Assembly: GCF_017873245.1 (NCBI RefSeq)
Contig: NZ_JAGGJY010000007.1
Coordinates: forward strand, 118,014 to 182,013
Origin: Clostridium tertium
GTDB taxonomy: Bacteria; Bacillota; Clostridia; Clostridiales; Clostridiaceae
Reading direction: 5' to 3'
Length of the DNA: 64,000 bases
A program made the position numbers and the translations under genes. The notes beneath the pieces were generated by a model that saw only the letters and a program-made list of their open reading frames with translations, had not been told where the DNA came from and did no database searches. This document shows positions 1 to 8,782 of the stretch, piece by piece. Positions within the stretch are counted from its first letter, which is position 1; each line of letters starts with the position of its first letter.

Positions 1-609
1 TTTTACAGCATATGATACTATATCGTAATCATATCCCTTTGATAATAAAAATCTATATATCTTTTGAGATAACTTATATTTATCAGATTCTCTTTTTGAT
101 AAAACATTATACTTTTTTAATGCCATATTATATGCTACTTCTCTTTCTTCATCTTCATCTATGTTAGATATTTCTTCTTCTATAAGGTTATCGTTAATCC
201 CTTTTTTTATTAAATCATACTTTATCTTCTTTTTTCCTTGTAGTCTACTTCTATCCTTAACATACATTTTTACATAATTTGTATCGCTTAAAAAGTTATA
301 TTCTTTTAAAAAATTTAAAGTTTTATCAATTGTTAAATTATCATATCCTTTTAATAAAAGTTTATTTTTCAATTCTTTTTCACTCTTATATGATTTTTCT
401 ACTATTTTAAGTGCAGCATTCTTGCATTTTATATAATCATCTTCTTTAGCAATAGATTTTATTTTTTCTAAATCAATATTTTCATTTGTCTTAAGACCTT
501 CTTTATATACCAATTCATTACTTAAAGAAAATGAATATTCATTATCAATATATATATTTACTCTTTCTTTGTTTCTCTTTTGTACCTCTATTTTTGTAAT
601 AATATTCAT
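1..609 (-). CDS. recX: RecX family regulatory protein (3' end cut by window edge)
   Basis: The frame reads open from an ATG at 609 to the window edge, giving 203 codons without a stop, so only the last few residues are missing. The protein starts MNIITKIEVQKRNKERVNIY and contains repeated three-helix units typical of RecX (for example around the motif SEKELKNKLLLKGY and the C-terminal FLLSKGYDYDIVSYAV). RecX binds RecA filaments and modulates recombination and SOS activity. A GGAG ribosome site lies about 6 bases before the ATG. It follows the M16 peptidase gene by 16 bases, so the two are probably one transcript. Family assignment is by overall similarity of the helical repeats and length; recA itself is not in view. 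Confidence 0.85.
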   Translation of the reverse strand, partial: MNIITKIEVQKRNKERVNIYIDNEYSFSLSNELVYKEGLKTNENIDLEKIKSIAKEDDYIKCKNAALKIVEKSYKSEKELKNKLLLKGYDNLTIDKTLNFLKEYNFLSDTNYVKMYVKDRSRLQGKKKIKYDLIKKGINDNLIEEEISNIDEDEEREVAYNMALKKYNVLSKRESDKYKLSQKIYRFLLSKGYDYDIVSYAVK

Positions 610-625
610 AATTATCTCCAATATT

Positions 626-1864
626 TTAAGATTTTAATATATGAATTGTTGGATTGCTTAAAACCTCTCTAGCAACTTCTTGAATTTTATTTATATCAAG
701 AGAATGTAGCTTTTCCATATCCTTAACAAATTCATATAAGTCCTCTCCATCTAAACCTTGATGAAGCATATAATTGCATAACTCTGAAGGATCTTCTAAA
801 GTTGAAATAACAGCTGTTTTATGAACTTTTTTCATAAGTTCTAAATCTCTTTCGCCAATTGCTAAACTTCCACTTTTAACTCCAGATATTGTTTCATTTA
901 TTGCACTTACAGCTGAATTAAGATCTTCCTCTCCAACTGCTGTATAGATATATAAAGTCTTAACACTATTAGTCATATCTATACTTGTATAAATATCATA
1001 AGCAAGTCCTCTTTTTTCTCTAACTTCCCTAAATAAAAGTGAGTTAGAACTTTCTCCTAATCTATGATTTAAAATTCTAAGAGGAAGTTCTAAATCTCTA
1101 TTTAAATTATAGAAAGTATATAAATAAACTATTGTATTTTGCTCTATATTAGATTTAGTTGTTGTTATAGACTTACATATATTCTTTTCTTCTAAAATAT
1201 TTTTTTTAATTTTTTCTCCAGATTCCCATCCTTTAAAAACTTTTTTTACTTCATTTAACGCTTCATCATGATTATATGAAGATACTACTGTAACTAAAGC
1301 ATTATTGGGAATATAATGCTTCTTATAAAAACTAGTTAAATCATATCTATCATAATTTCTTACATTTGCTTCAATGCCTGCAACATCATATTTTAATGGA
1401 CTTTTATTAAATGCTACTTCATTTGTTCTTTTAAAGCTTAAATCCTCAATATCATCCTTGCTAGTTCTCATTTCTGCAAGTATTACTCCTCTTTCCTTTT
1501 CTAATTCTTCTTTATTAAAGGCAGGATTTATAATCATATCTCCTAATATTTCTATAGCATTTTTAAATTCCTCTTCCAAACAACTTATAGTATATACTGT
1601 AGATGTATAATCTGTATATGCATTATACTCTCCCCCTAAGAATTCTAACTCATCATTTAATTCTTCATAACTTCTTTTTTTTGTTCCTTTAAACAGCATA
1701 TGTTCTATAAAGTGAGAAATTCCCTTTTCATTCATATTTTCATATAGTGATCCAACTTTAATACCAACATTTATAGCTGATATTTTTGTATCTTTTTTAA
1801 TTGTTATAACTTCTAATCCATTATCTAAAAAATGTCTTTCAACATCAAAATTCAATTTAAACAT
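626..1864 (-). CDS. M16 family zinc peptidase (processing-protease type)
   Basis: The protein carries the inverted zinc motif HFIEH (H-x-x-E-H, about residue 51 from the chosen start) inside the typical M16 context G-I-S-H-F-I-E-H-M-L-F-K-G-T, followed by a downstream conserved glutamate region (ERGVILAEM). At about 412 residues it has the usual length of bacterial single-chain M16B peptidases (pitrilysin/insulysin clan, related to mitochondrial processing peptidase). The substrate is unknown. I chose the ATG at 1864 because it has a GGATGG sequence 6 bases upstream; an in-frame ATG at 1885 has no ribosome site. No signal peptide is visible, so it is probably cytoplasmic. recX follows 16 bases downstream. 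Confidence 0.88.
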   Translation of the reverse strand: MFKLNFDVERHFLDNGLEVITIKKDTKISAINVGIKVGSLYENMNEKGISHFIEHMLFKGTKKRSYEELNDELEFLGGEYNAYTDYTSTVYTISCLEEEFKNAIEILGDMIINPAFNKEELEKERGVILAEMRTSKDDIEDLSFKRTNEVAFNKSPLKYDVAGIEANVRNYDRYDLTSFYKKHYIPNNALVTVVSSYNHDEALNEVKKVFKGWESGEKIKKNILEEKNICKSITTTKSNIEQNTIVYLYTFYNLNRDLELPLRILNHRLGESSNSLLFREVREKRGLAYDIYTSIDMTNSVKTLYIYTAVGEEDLNSAVSAINETISGVKSGSLAIGERDLELMKKVHKTAVISTLEDPSELCNYMLHQGLDGEDLYEFVKDMEKLHSLDINKIQEVAREVLSNPTIHILKS

Positions 1865-2217
1865 ATTAATCCATCCATTCTTCATACTACTTAATTATTA
1901 AAAATATAATATGACTATATTCTAAATACAATACTATAATTATATATATGTTTCAACTAAGAATCTACATTATTACTCTTTTTAAATCAAATAATTACTT
2001 ATTATTCATGAACAATTTACTCTAAAAGTAATTAATCTCTATCTTTACTTATTTTTATGAAATTTATCTTAATATTAATACTGTTTTTTAATATAAAAAT
2101 ATACTTAATACACAACAATATAAATATTACATTTTATTTAATTTGATCAATTAATCTTTACCACACAAGTCTTGACATTTATAATTATATTAAAGATTTT
2201 ATTATAAGGAGGGTTTT
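1865..2217. other. Divergent intergenic region, AT-rich, no gene seen
   Basis: This stretch separates the minus-strand peptidase from the plus-strand response regulator and must carry promoters for both. A TTGACA hexamer sits at 2172-2177 on the plus strand, but no good -10 hexamer lies at 16-18 bases from it, so I do not call a promoter there. No open frame with a ribosome site and no strong hairpin was seen. Confidence 0.5.
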
Positions 2218-2892
2218 ATGCAAAAAAATATTTTATTAATTGAAGATGAAACTCGTATTAGATTTTTACTAAGGGATTATTTTTTAAAAGAAGGCTTTAA
2301 CATTATTGAAGCTGCTGATGGAGATGAGGGACTTAATTTTTTTATTAGCAATAAAATAGATTTAGTCATATTAGATATCATGATGCCAAAGGTTGATGGA
2401 ATTACAGTTTTAGAAATGATAAGAAAGGTTTCTACAGTTCCTGTTATATTATTAACTGCTAAAGGCCAAGAAGAAGATAAGTTATTTGGATATGAAATGG
2501 GGGCTGATGATTATATAACTAAACCATTTTCACCTAAAATACTAATAGCTAAGGTAAAAGCTTTACTTAAGAGAACTTCTGAAGATACTTTTTCTGGATC
2601 AAATGAATATGATGGTTTGACTATAAATAAATTATCTCATGAAGTTAAAGTAAATAATGAAATTATAAATTTATCGCCAAAAGAATTTGAGCTATTATCT
2701 TATTTATCTGACAATGAAGGAATTGCATTATCTAGAGATACTATATTAGATAATGTATGGGGATTAGATTACTATGGAGACTTAAGAACTGTTGATACAA
2801 ATATAAAAAGACTTAGAGAAAAGCTTGGAAATAAAGCCTCTTATATAGTTACAGTTAGAGGAAGTGGATATAGATTTGAAGCACAAAAATAA
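2218..2892 (+). CDS. OmpR/PhoB-family response regulator
   Basis: The 224-residue protein has an N-terminal receiver domain (residues 1-115) with the acidic pair E9/D10, the phospho-acceptor Asp53 in VILDIMMPK, the conserved Thr in LLTAK and the Lys in YITKPFSP. A C-terminal winged-helix DNA-binding domain (about residues 127-222, with LSPKEFELLSYL and the ending VRGSGYRFE) completes it. A strong AAGGAGGG ribosome site precedes the ATG. The histidine kinase gene begins inside its last codons, so the pair is translationally coupled. It should act as the DNA-binding output of that kinase; the signal and target genes cannot be told from the sequence. Confidence 0.95.
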   Translation: MQKNILLIEDETRIRFLLRDYFLKEGFNIIEAADGDEGLNFFISNKIDLVILDIMMPKVDGITVLEMIRKVSTVPVILLTAKGQEEDKLFGYEMGADDYITKPFSPKILIAKVKALLKRTSEDTFSGSNEYDGLTINKLSHEVKVNNEIINLSPKEFELLSYLSDNEGIALSRDTILDNVWGLDYYGDLRTVDTNIKRLREKLGNKASYIVTVRGSGYRFEAQK

Positions 2893-4390
2893 ATTTAACA
2901 TATCAAAAAAATTATTTTTAATAACTTTTGGATTAATATTTATTTTATTAATATTTAGCATGTTATTTCAAATTTTATTTTTTGAAGATTTCTATTTAAA
3001 TAGAAAAGTAAATAGAATGATTAAAGAATCAAGTAAATTTAGCACTTTAAATTCTTATTATACTGATGAAAATCTTTTAACTGAGGCACTAATTAGATTC
3101 GAGCAAGAAACAGATTCTAAAGCTCTTATTCTTTCATTAGATGGCAAAATTAGATTTGTGGCAAATTACGGTAAAAATACGGATGACTTTCAAGTTTTAA
3201 CTTCATTTTGTGCTGAACTTATTAATGATAAACATCTTGTTAATCAAGTTTTAACTTCTGGTAAACCACAAGCTAGTATTTTTGAAAATAAATTAAGTAA
3301 TTCAAAGAAAATTGGCATTTTATCTCCTATGTCATTAAACTCAAAAAATGATTCAATTATTGTATCTGTTTCATCAATGCAGCCTATAAATGAAGCTGCT
3401 GGTGTAACTAAAGAGTTTTATGGATATTTATTTTTAGGCTTTAGTATAATTGCTGTTTTCTTATCATCAGTATATGCAAATTTAATTTCTAAGCCATTGA
3501 TAAATATAAATAAAGTAGCAAAAAGAATGTCCTCTATGGATTTTACCGCTAAATGCGAAGCAACTTCTGATGATGAAATTGGTAATCTTGCTACAACATT
3601 AAACTTTTTGTCCTCTACACTTGAAAACGCCTTAGATGATTTAAAGCAAAAAAATAAAAAGTTAGAAGAAGATATCGAAAAAGAGCGTAAACTTGAAGAA
3701 ATGAGAAAAGATTTTGTTGCAAGTGTCTCTCATGATTTAAAAACACCTATTGGGATAATAGAAGGATATGCAGAAGGACTTAAAGATGGAATCGTAACAG
3801 GTAAAGATGCATTAATTTATCTAGATACTATCATAGATGAATCACATAAAATGAATAAATTAGTAACTAATATGTTAGAACTTTCAAAGCTTGAATCTGG
3901 AAATATAGAACTAGCTTTAGAAAAATTTAATATACTTAGACTTATACAAAAGCTTATAAAAAGCTTCTCACTAGAATTTGCTTCAAAAGATATAAAATTA
4001 AATTTGAAAACAGACCTGGAATACTGTTATGTAATTGGAGATGTATTTCAATTAGAACAAGTTATTACAAATCTTATAAGTAATACTCTTAAATACACTC
4101 CTAATGGAAAAGAAGTGATTATAGAAGTAGCTAGTACTGATACTTTAATTAATATTTCTATTGAAAATAAAGGTGCTTATATTCCTGAAGATGAAATAGA
4201 AAATTTATATACTAAATTCTATAGAATCGATAAAGCTAGAACTACTTCTAAAAATAGTAATGGTCTTGGACTTGCAATAGTAAAGAGAATTTTAACACTA
4301 CATGAAAGTTCTTATTCACTAAATAATACAGAAGATGGAGTTAAATTTGAATTTACATTAAAAAAAGCAGATGACTCAGAAATAATATAA
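2876..4390 (+). CDS. Membrane sensor histidine kinase
   Basis: The protein has a first membrane helix near residues 15-35, an extracellular sensor region of about 145 residues, a second helix near residue 185-205, a HAMP linker, a HisKA domain with the phospho-His in SVSHDLKTP (about residue 286), and a HATPase_c domain with the N-box ITNLISNTLKYTP and G-box NGLGLAIV. The start is uncertain. A GTG at 2864 sits directly against the nearest AGAGGA, too close to work. A TTG at 2876 has that site 13 bases upstream, so I prefer TTG. Both overlap the response-regulator gene. A double hairpin follows the stop. Role: phosphorylates the preceding regulator in response to an unknown envelope signal. 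Confidence 0.93.
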   Translation: MKHKNKFNISKKLFLITFGLIFILLIFSMLFQILFFEDFYLNRKVNRMIKESSKFSTLNSYYTDENLLTEALIRFEQETDSKALILSLDGKIRFVANYGKNTDDFQVLTSFCAELINDKHLVNQVLTSGKPQASIFENKLSNSKKIGILSPMSLNSKNDSIIVSVSSMQPINEAAGVTKEFYGYLFLGFSIIAVFLSSVYANLISKPLININKVAKRMSSMDFTAKCEATSDDEIGNLATTLNFLSSTLENALDDLKQKNKKLEEDIEKERKLEEMRKDFVASVSHDLKTPIGIIEGYAEGLKDGIVTGKDALIYLDTIIDESHKMNKLVTNMLELSKLESGNIELALEKFNILRLIQKLIKSFSLEFASKDIKLNLKTDLEYCYVIGDVFQLEQVITNLISNTLKYTPNGKEVIIEVASTDTLINISIENKGAYIPEDEIENLYTKFYRIDKARTTSKNSNGLGLAIVKRILTLHESSYSLNNTEDGVKFEFTLKKADDSEII

Positions 4391-4452
4391 GGGATGAAGT
4401 TTCATCCCTTATATTATTAAAAAGTAGTAGGAAATTAAAATTTCTACTACTT
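4384..4452. terminator. Two consecutive terminator hairpins between convergent genes
   Basis: The first hairpin is a perfect 15-bp inverted repeat (4384-4398 with 4401-4415) with only 2 bases between the arms, overlapping the kinase stop codon. The second pairs 4422-4436 with 4439-4452 with one bulged base and lies 7 bases beyond the stop of the minus-strand zinc-ribbon gene. Together they likely end transcription from both sides. Confidence 0.75.
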
Positions 4453-4458
4453 AACAAT

Positions 4459-4596
4459 TTAACCTTCTATTAAATTAAACTCCTGTATCTTCTTTATTTT
4501 TTTACAATGTGGGCATATAATTAGACATTCATCTCTTAACTCCTCGAATGTGTATCCACATTTACTACATGTACATTCTGATTTATTTATTTCCAT
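4459..4596 (-). CDS. Small zinc-ribbon protein (45 residues)
   Basis: This short frame encodes 45 residues with two cysteine knuckles: CTCSKCG near residues 8-14 and CPHC at residues 28-31. It resembles a rubredoxin-like or zinc-ribbon fold in miniature. A GAGAGG ribosome site lies about 9 bases before the ATG at 4596; another in-frame ATG at 4605 abuts that site and is less likely. A terminator hairpin follows the stop directly, which supports a real gene. It stands alone between the kinase and topB. The function is unknown: metal binding is inferred from the cysteine spacing only, and DNA, RNA or protein binding are all possible. Confidence 0.7.
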   Translation of the reverse strand: MEINKSECTCSKCGYTFEELRDECLIICPHCKKIKKIQEFNLIEG

Positions 4597-4740
4597 ATAC
4601 TTCATCCTCTCTACAATTCTAATTTTTACCATATGTTACTTTTCTTATTCATCTGAAATCAACTTAAATTTTTCATAGAATTTTTTCAGACTATATATTT
4701 ATATTATTATTTTATATTATTATTCCAAAATTATTATAAA

Positions 4741-4776
4741 AAAATAAACTATATTTTTAAAAATATAGTTTATTTT
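4741..4776. terminator. Perfect 36-bp palindrome, probable bidirectional terminator
   Basis: The two 18-base arms (4741-4758 and 4759-4776) are exact complements and are flanked by A-tracts on one side and T-tracts on the other. It lies downstream of topB on the minus strand and upstream of the zinc-ribbon gene, so it probably ends the topB transcript. Confidence 0.7.
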
Positions 4777-4780
4777 TTTA

Positions 4781-4865
4781 CTAATCAATTTCTAATTCTG
4801 TAGGCTTTTTTTCTTTTTCAGGCTCTTTGTTGACTTTCATAAGTTTCAAGCTGTTCTTTTGCTAT
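4781..4865 (-). pseudogene. Possible eroded coding remnant just downstream of topB
   Basis: After the topB stop, the same frame runs through a second stop and then reads IAKEQLETYESQQRA before stopping at 4818. The neighbouring frame then reads KEPEKEKKPTELEID and stops at about 4781. The two peptides look protein-like (charged, E/K-rich) and could be one ancestral tail broken by a frameshift and stops. No independent ribosome site or start supports a functional gene. In AT-rich DNA such short open stretches can occur by chance, so this is tentative. Confidence 0.3.
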
Positions 4866-4877
4866 CTAATTATTACA

Positions 4878-7076
4878 TTAGTCTTTTAAATTCATCTTTC
4901 CTAAAAGTTCTGCAAAAGGATTATTTAGTGGTTCTTCTGCTTCTTTTTTCATCTTCTTCATTATATTATTTACTTCTTTTTTATTTACCTTATCAGACTT
5001 AGAGTTAAATCTTTTATTAAATACTGAAGCTTTTTCTCTAAATGTACAATTGGTATTTGGACATACATATATTTGCCCTTCTCCATGTCCTCGAAGTTCT
5101 AATTTCTTTTTACATTCTGGACATCTAGCATTTGTATTTCTACTTACGCTTTCCCTATAGCCACACTCTCTATCTTGGCAAACATTCATGACTCCATTTT
5201 TACCTTTTACTTCCAAAAGATATTTACCGCAATTAGGGCACTTCTTACCTGTTTTATTATCATGAATAAATTTACTATCAGTTCCTTTTATAGATTCTAT
5301 TAATGCTACAGCATAGTTTCTCATTTCTTTTATAAATAAATTAGAATCTTCTTTTCCTTTGCTTATTCCATCTAATTTCTTTTCCCATTTTGCAGTTAAC
5401 AATGGTGATTTAAGCTCCTTTGGAACTAAATCTATAAGCTGCCTTCCCTTAGATGTAGGTATAATTTCTTTGCCTTTCTTTTCTATTACAAAAGAATTAA
5501 ATAATTTTTCAATTATATCTGCTCTAGTTGCAACAGTTCCAAGTCCACCTGTTTCATTTAATGTTTTAGCAGAATCTTTATCTACACTGATATATTTTTG
5601 TGGGTTTTCCATAGCTGATAAAAGAGTTCCTTCATTAAATCTAGCTGGTGGCTTAGTTTGACCTTTACTTAAATCTACTGAATTTATCTTTAATAAATCC
5701 CCATTATTAAGTTTTGGAATAACTTGATCTTTTAAATCATCTTCTTTTGAATTATCATCTATTATTTCTTTATCATATAAGGCTTTCCATCCCTTTGATT
5801 TTATAACTTGACCCTTTGCAATAAATATTTCTTTATTTATTTCAGCCTTTATATTTGTTTGAATATATTCAAATGGAGGCATTAAAACACTTAAAAATCT
5901 TTTAACTACAAGGTCATATATATGTCTTTCTTCTGAACTTAAATTACTTAAGTTTGGCTTTTGCTCAGTAGGTATTATTGCATGGTGATCACTTACCTTG
6001 CTATTATCTACAAAGCTCTTACTCACATTTATTTTTCCCTTTAATATCTCCGAAGATGCCATTCTATATTCACCAATAGATATTGCTTTTAATCTCTCTG
6101 GAATAGTTGAAACAACATCTGTTGATATATATCTTGAATCAGTTCTTGGATATGTTAAAATCTTATGATTTTCATATAGTCTTTGCATTATTGATAAAGT
6201 TTGCTTTGCTGAATATCCCCATATTTTATTGGCATCTCTTTGTAGCTCTGTTAAATCATATAAAGCTGGAGAAAATTTCTTTTTAGGTGTTTCTGTTATA
6301 GATATTATTTTAGCATCATGCCCTTTTAAATTATTTAAAATTTTATTTGCTGCTTCTTCATTGAAAATCCTTAAATTATTATCTTTATTAACCCACTGAA
6401 GAGATATTCCATTTGCTTTTGCAGATATAGTATAAAAGTCTTTTGGTTTAAAGTTCTTTATTTCATCTTCTCTATCAACTATCATAGCTAAAGTTGGTGA
6501 TTGTACTCTTCCTGCTGAAAGCTGTGCATTATATTTACATGTTAATGCTCTTGTTGCATTAAGTCCAACTATCCAATCAGCCTCTGCTCTACATACTGCT
6601 GCCTTATATAGGTTTTCGTAGTGGCTTCCAGGCTTTAAGTTCTTGAAGCCATCTAATATCGCCTTATCAGTTTGAGATGATATCCATAGTCTTTTTATAG
6701 GTTTCTTAACTCCTGCCTTTTCTATAATCCATCTTGCTACAAGCTCACCTTCTCTACCAGCATCTGTAGCTATTACTATTTCTTCAATATCATTTCTATT
6801 TAAAAGCTTTTTTACTTCGTAAAATTGCTTAGATGTCTTTTTTAAAACAGTAAGCTTCATATACTTAGGTAACATTGGAAGAGTTTCCATACTCCAAGTT
6901 TTATACTTCTCATCATATCCTTCTGGATCTTGAAGACCAACTAAATGCCCTAATGCCCAAGTTATTACATACTTATTTCCTTCAATATATGATCCCTTAT
7001 TTTGATTACTTTTTAGAACCTTTGCTATATCTCTACCAACAGAAGGCTTTTCTGCTAGTACTAATACTTTTCCCAT
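4878..7076 (-). CDS. topB: DNA topoisomerase III (type IA)
   Basis: The 732-residue protein begins with a TOPRIM domain (VLVLAEKPSVGRDIA, and the acidic DAGREGE at residues 105-111) and has the catalytic tyrosine Y309 in KILTYPRTDSRY. The central gate domain is followed by two C-terminal zinc-finger-like modules: a four-cysteine unit beginning CPNCG, and a second unit from CPEC to CPNTNC. TopB relaxes and decatenates DNA by single-strand passage, often with RecQ; a recQ gene lies at 23.8 kb. The ATG at 7076 is the only sensible start, with the family N-terminus MGKVLVLAEKPS. Length is normal for Firmicutes TopB. Possible eroded coding sequence follows the stop. Confidence 0.96.
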   Translation of the reverse strand: MGKVLVLAEKPSVGRDIAKVLKSNQNKGSYIEGNKYVITWALGHLVGLQDPEGYDEKYKTWSMETLPMLPKYMKLTVLKKTSKQFYEVKKLLNRNDIEEIVIATDAGREGELVARWIIEKAGVKKPIKRLWISSQTDKAILDGFKNLKPGSHYENLYKAAVCRAEADWIVGLNATRALTCKYNAQLSAGRVQSPTLAMIVDREDEIKNFKPKDFYTISAKANGISLQWVNKDNNLRIFNEEAANKILNNLKGHDAKIISITETPKKKFSPALYDLTELQRDANKIWGYSAKQTLSIMQRLYENHKILTYPRTDSRYISTDVVSTIPERLKAISIGEYRMASSEILKGKINVSKSFVDNSKVSDHHAIIPTEQKPNLSNLSSEERHIYDLVVKRFLSVLMPPFEYIQTNIKAEINKEIFIAKGQVIKSKGWKALYDKEIIDDNSKEDDLKDQVIPKLNNGDLLKINSVDLSKGQTKPPARFNEGTLLSAMENPQKYISVDKDSAKTLNETGGLGTVATRADIIEKLFNSFVIEKKGKEIIPTSKGRQLIDLVPKELKSPLLTAKWEKKLDGISKGKEDSNLFIKEMRNYAVALIESIKGTDSKFIHDNKTGKKCPNCGKYLLEVKGKNGVMNVCQDRECGYRESVSRNTNARCPECKKKLELRGHGEGQIYVCPNTNCTFREKASVFNKRFNSKSDKVNKKEVNNIMKKMKKEAEEPLNNPFAELLGKMNLKD

Positions 7077-7292
7077 AATATTAAGTCCTTTCTATTTTAA
7101 GAGTTCTATTTTAACTCTTAACCAAATCTCTATTTATTTTCTTTTATCTACTTAAACTATATCTAATTTATAATATTCTGTAAACCTTCTTTAAATAAAC
7201 ATTATATATTTAAGATATCCTTATATTCATAATTAGTAAATTCCTACATTTAATGATATAATAAATGATAAAATAACATAGGGGGAATATCT

Positions 7293-7691
7293 ATGGTAGA
7301 AATATTAAAATTAATAGCTAACATTATTAATGACTTACATGATAAAGTTTTAGATATTGTCAGCATAGCTGGGTATCAATTAAATGATAAACAACTTCAC
7401 TTTATATTTATGGCTTTAATTGGAATAATTATATTTGGAGTAACACAAGTTTTATTTAAGAAACTTGCAAAATATAGCATTACTGCAATATCTTTTATCT
7501 ATACATTAACAGTTATGATAGTTATAGTTTTTGCTATAGAAATACAGCAAAAACTAACAAACAGAGGTAATATGGAATTTGCTGATATTGCTTATGGTTT
7601 ATATGGTTTCATTTATATCTTTTTTATCTATTTACTTATAAAGATCATTGTAATAGTAATAAAGAAAATATATAAGAAATATAAAAAATAA
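7293..7691 (+). CDS. VanZ-like small membrane protein
   Basis: The 132-residue protein has about four hydrophobic helices. It carries DKQLHF near residue 33, an E-I-Q-Q element near residue 85 and a downstream R-x-x-x-x-x-F-A-D-I motif followed by a glycine-rich helix. This pattern (D-K-x-x-H-F, then E-x-x-Q, then R and D) matches the VanZ-like family, whose role outside teicoplanin resistance is not established. A GGGGGA ribosome site precedes the ATG. It is a single-gene unit between topB (divergent) and an SDR gene (convergent). The VanZ assignment is my inference from motif spacing. Confidence 0.65.
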   Translation: MVEILKLIANIINDLHDKVLDIVSIAGYQLNDKQLHFIFMALIGIIIFGVTQVLFKKLAKYSITAISFIYTLTVMIVIVFAIEIQQKLTNRGNMEFADIAYGLYGFIYIFFIYLLIKIIVIVIKKIYKKYKK

Positions 7692-8012
7692 TTATAGTTT
7701 TTTTCATACTGACTTATAGTATTGAATATCACTTTAACATATAATTTTTATTTAAAATGAATTTATATTAGTAAAATTATAAAATACATATGATAATCTG
7801 ATTATTAGTAAAAGGCTCAATCTAAGAAATCTATTTAATATAAAATTTATTAAATTTAAAGTAAGCTTTATTGCCTTAAAAAGTTAATATCTTATTTTGT
7901 AAAGGGGGTCGCGAAACGCGACCCCCTTTTAAACCATTGATTTTACTTACTTAAAGACGTTTTTTAACTTAAATAAAAGTTTATGTCTATTATCAACTAC
8001 CTATTATTAATT
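7692..8012. other. Convergent intergenic region holding a dispersed repeat
   Basis: No gene is seen here. The first 120 bases are featureless AT-rich sequence. The rest is taken up by copy A of the dispersed hairpin repeat described separately, which ends about 55 bases before the stop of the SDR gene. Confidence 0.6.
7822..7960. repeat. Dispersed hairpin repeat, copy A
   Basis: This segment shares blocks with 37412-37605 in the same order and orientation: the 14-base agaaatctatttaa (7825-7838), an AAGTAAG(C/T)TTTATT block, and cccttttaaaccattgatt near 7924-7942, which continues as (t/c)acttactt. In its centre is a perfect GC-rich hairpin, 13-bp arms 7901-7913 and 7917-7929 with a 3-base AAA loop. 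This is strikingly GC-rich for its surroundings. The hairpin could end transcription of both convergent neighbours. Two related intergenic copies suggest a small mobile or repetitive element rather than a plain terminator. Confidence 0.7.
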
Positions 8013-8756
8013 CTAAATAAGTCCTCCATCAACTCTTATAATTTGTCCAGTTAAATATTTACATGAATCATTACATATAAAAGCCACTAATCTTCCAATT
8101 TCATCAGCTTCTCCAAATCTTCCCATTGGTATTTCATCTTTTAGTTCCTTCTTTTCATCTTTTGATAAAAATGAATTCATTTCTGTATTAATTACTCCCG
8201 GTGCAATTGCATTTACTCTTACTCCCATTGGAGCCACTTCCTTAGCAAGTGATTTAGTGAACAAGTTTATTGCCCCTTTAGAACTAGAATATACTACTTC
8301 ACATGAAGCTCCAACATCGCCCCATATAGAAGAAATATTAATTATATTCCCTTTTCCTTTAGAAATCATATGAGGAAGCGCATGTTTACTTAAGTACATA
8401 GTTCCTATAATATTTACTTCCATAACATTATCTATATCTTCTTTTGAAGAATCCATAAACAATCCTATAGTAGATATTCCTGCATTATTGACTAATATAT
8501 CTATCTTCCCAAATGATTCTATAACATGGTCAATCATTTCTTTACACATAGCATAATCAGATATGTTACACTTATATAATTTACCATATCCTCCTAATGC
8601 AATTATTTCTGCTAATGTAGTTTCTGCACCATCATCGTCTTTTGAGTAATTTATAATTACCGTTGCCCCTTCTTTAGCTAATTCAATGGCTATTGCTTTT
8701 CCAATACCACGTGATGCGCCTGTAACTAAGGCTATTTTCCCTTGTAAGTTTTCCAT
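8013..8756 (-). CDS. SDR reductase, probable EF-P 5-aminopentanone reductase (YmfI-like)
   Basis: The 247-residue protein is a classical short-chain dehydrogenase with nucleotide-binding TGASRGIG (residues 12-19), NNAG (90-93), catalytic Ser143, Tyr156 and Lys160 (Y-S-S-S-K), and the C-terminal TGQIIRVDGG. The sequence around the active site, ISSIWGDVGASCEVVYS, is the pattern I associate with YmfI, which reduces 5-aminopentanone on elongation factor P Lys32 in Bacillus. A FabG-like 3-oxoacyl-ACP reductase role is the alternative; the gene is not in a fatty-acid cluster. It starts at an ATG with AGGAG upstream and lies 26 bases after the dipeptidase gene, so they may share a transcript. Confidence 0.8.
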   Translation of the reverse strand: MENLQGKIALVTGASRGIGKAIAIELAKEGATVIINYSKDDDGAETTLAEIIALGGYGKLYKCNISDYAMCKEMIDHVIESFGKIDILVNNAGISTIGLFMDSSKEDIDNVMEVNIIGTMYLSKHALPHMISKGKGNIINISSIWGDVGASCEVVYSSSKGAINLFTKSLAKEVAPMGVRVNAIAPGVINTEMNSFLSKDEKKELKDEIPMGRFGEADEIGRLVAFICNDSCKYLTGQIIRVDGGLI

Positions 8757-8782
8757 CTTCTTCTCCTAGCTTTTAGTTTGTA

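Noticed and set aside
2172..2177. TTGACA as promoter for the two-component system
   Set aside because: No acceptable -10 hexamer at 16-18 bases; it may still contribute, but I could not support a promoter call.
5359..5661. 100-codon plus-strand frame inside topB
   Set aside because: Antisense to a well-supported topB gene, no start signals.
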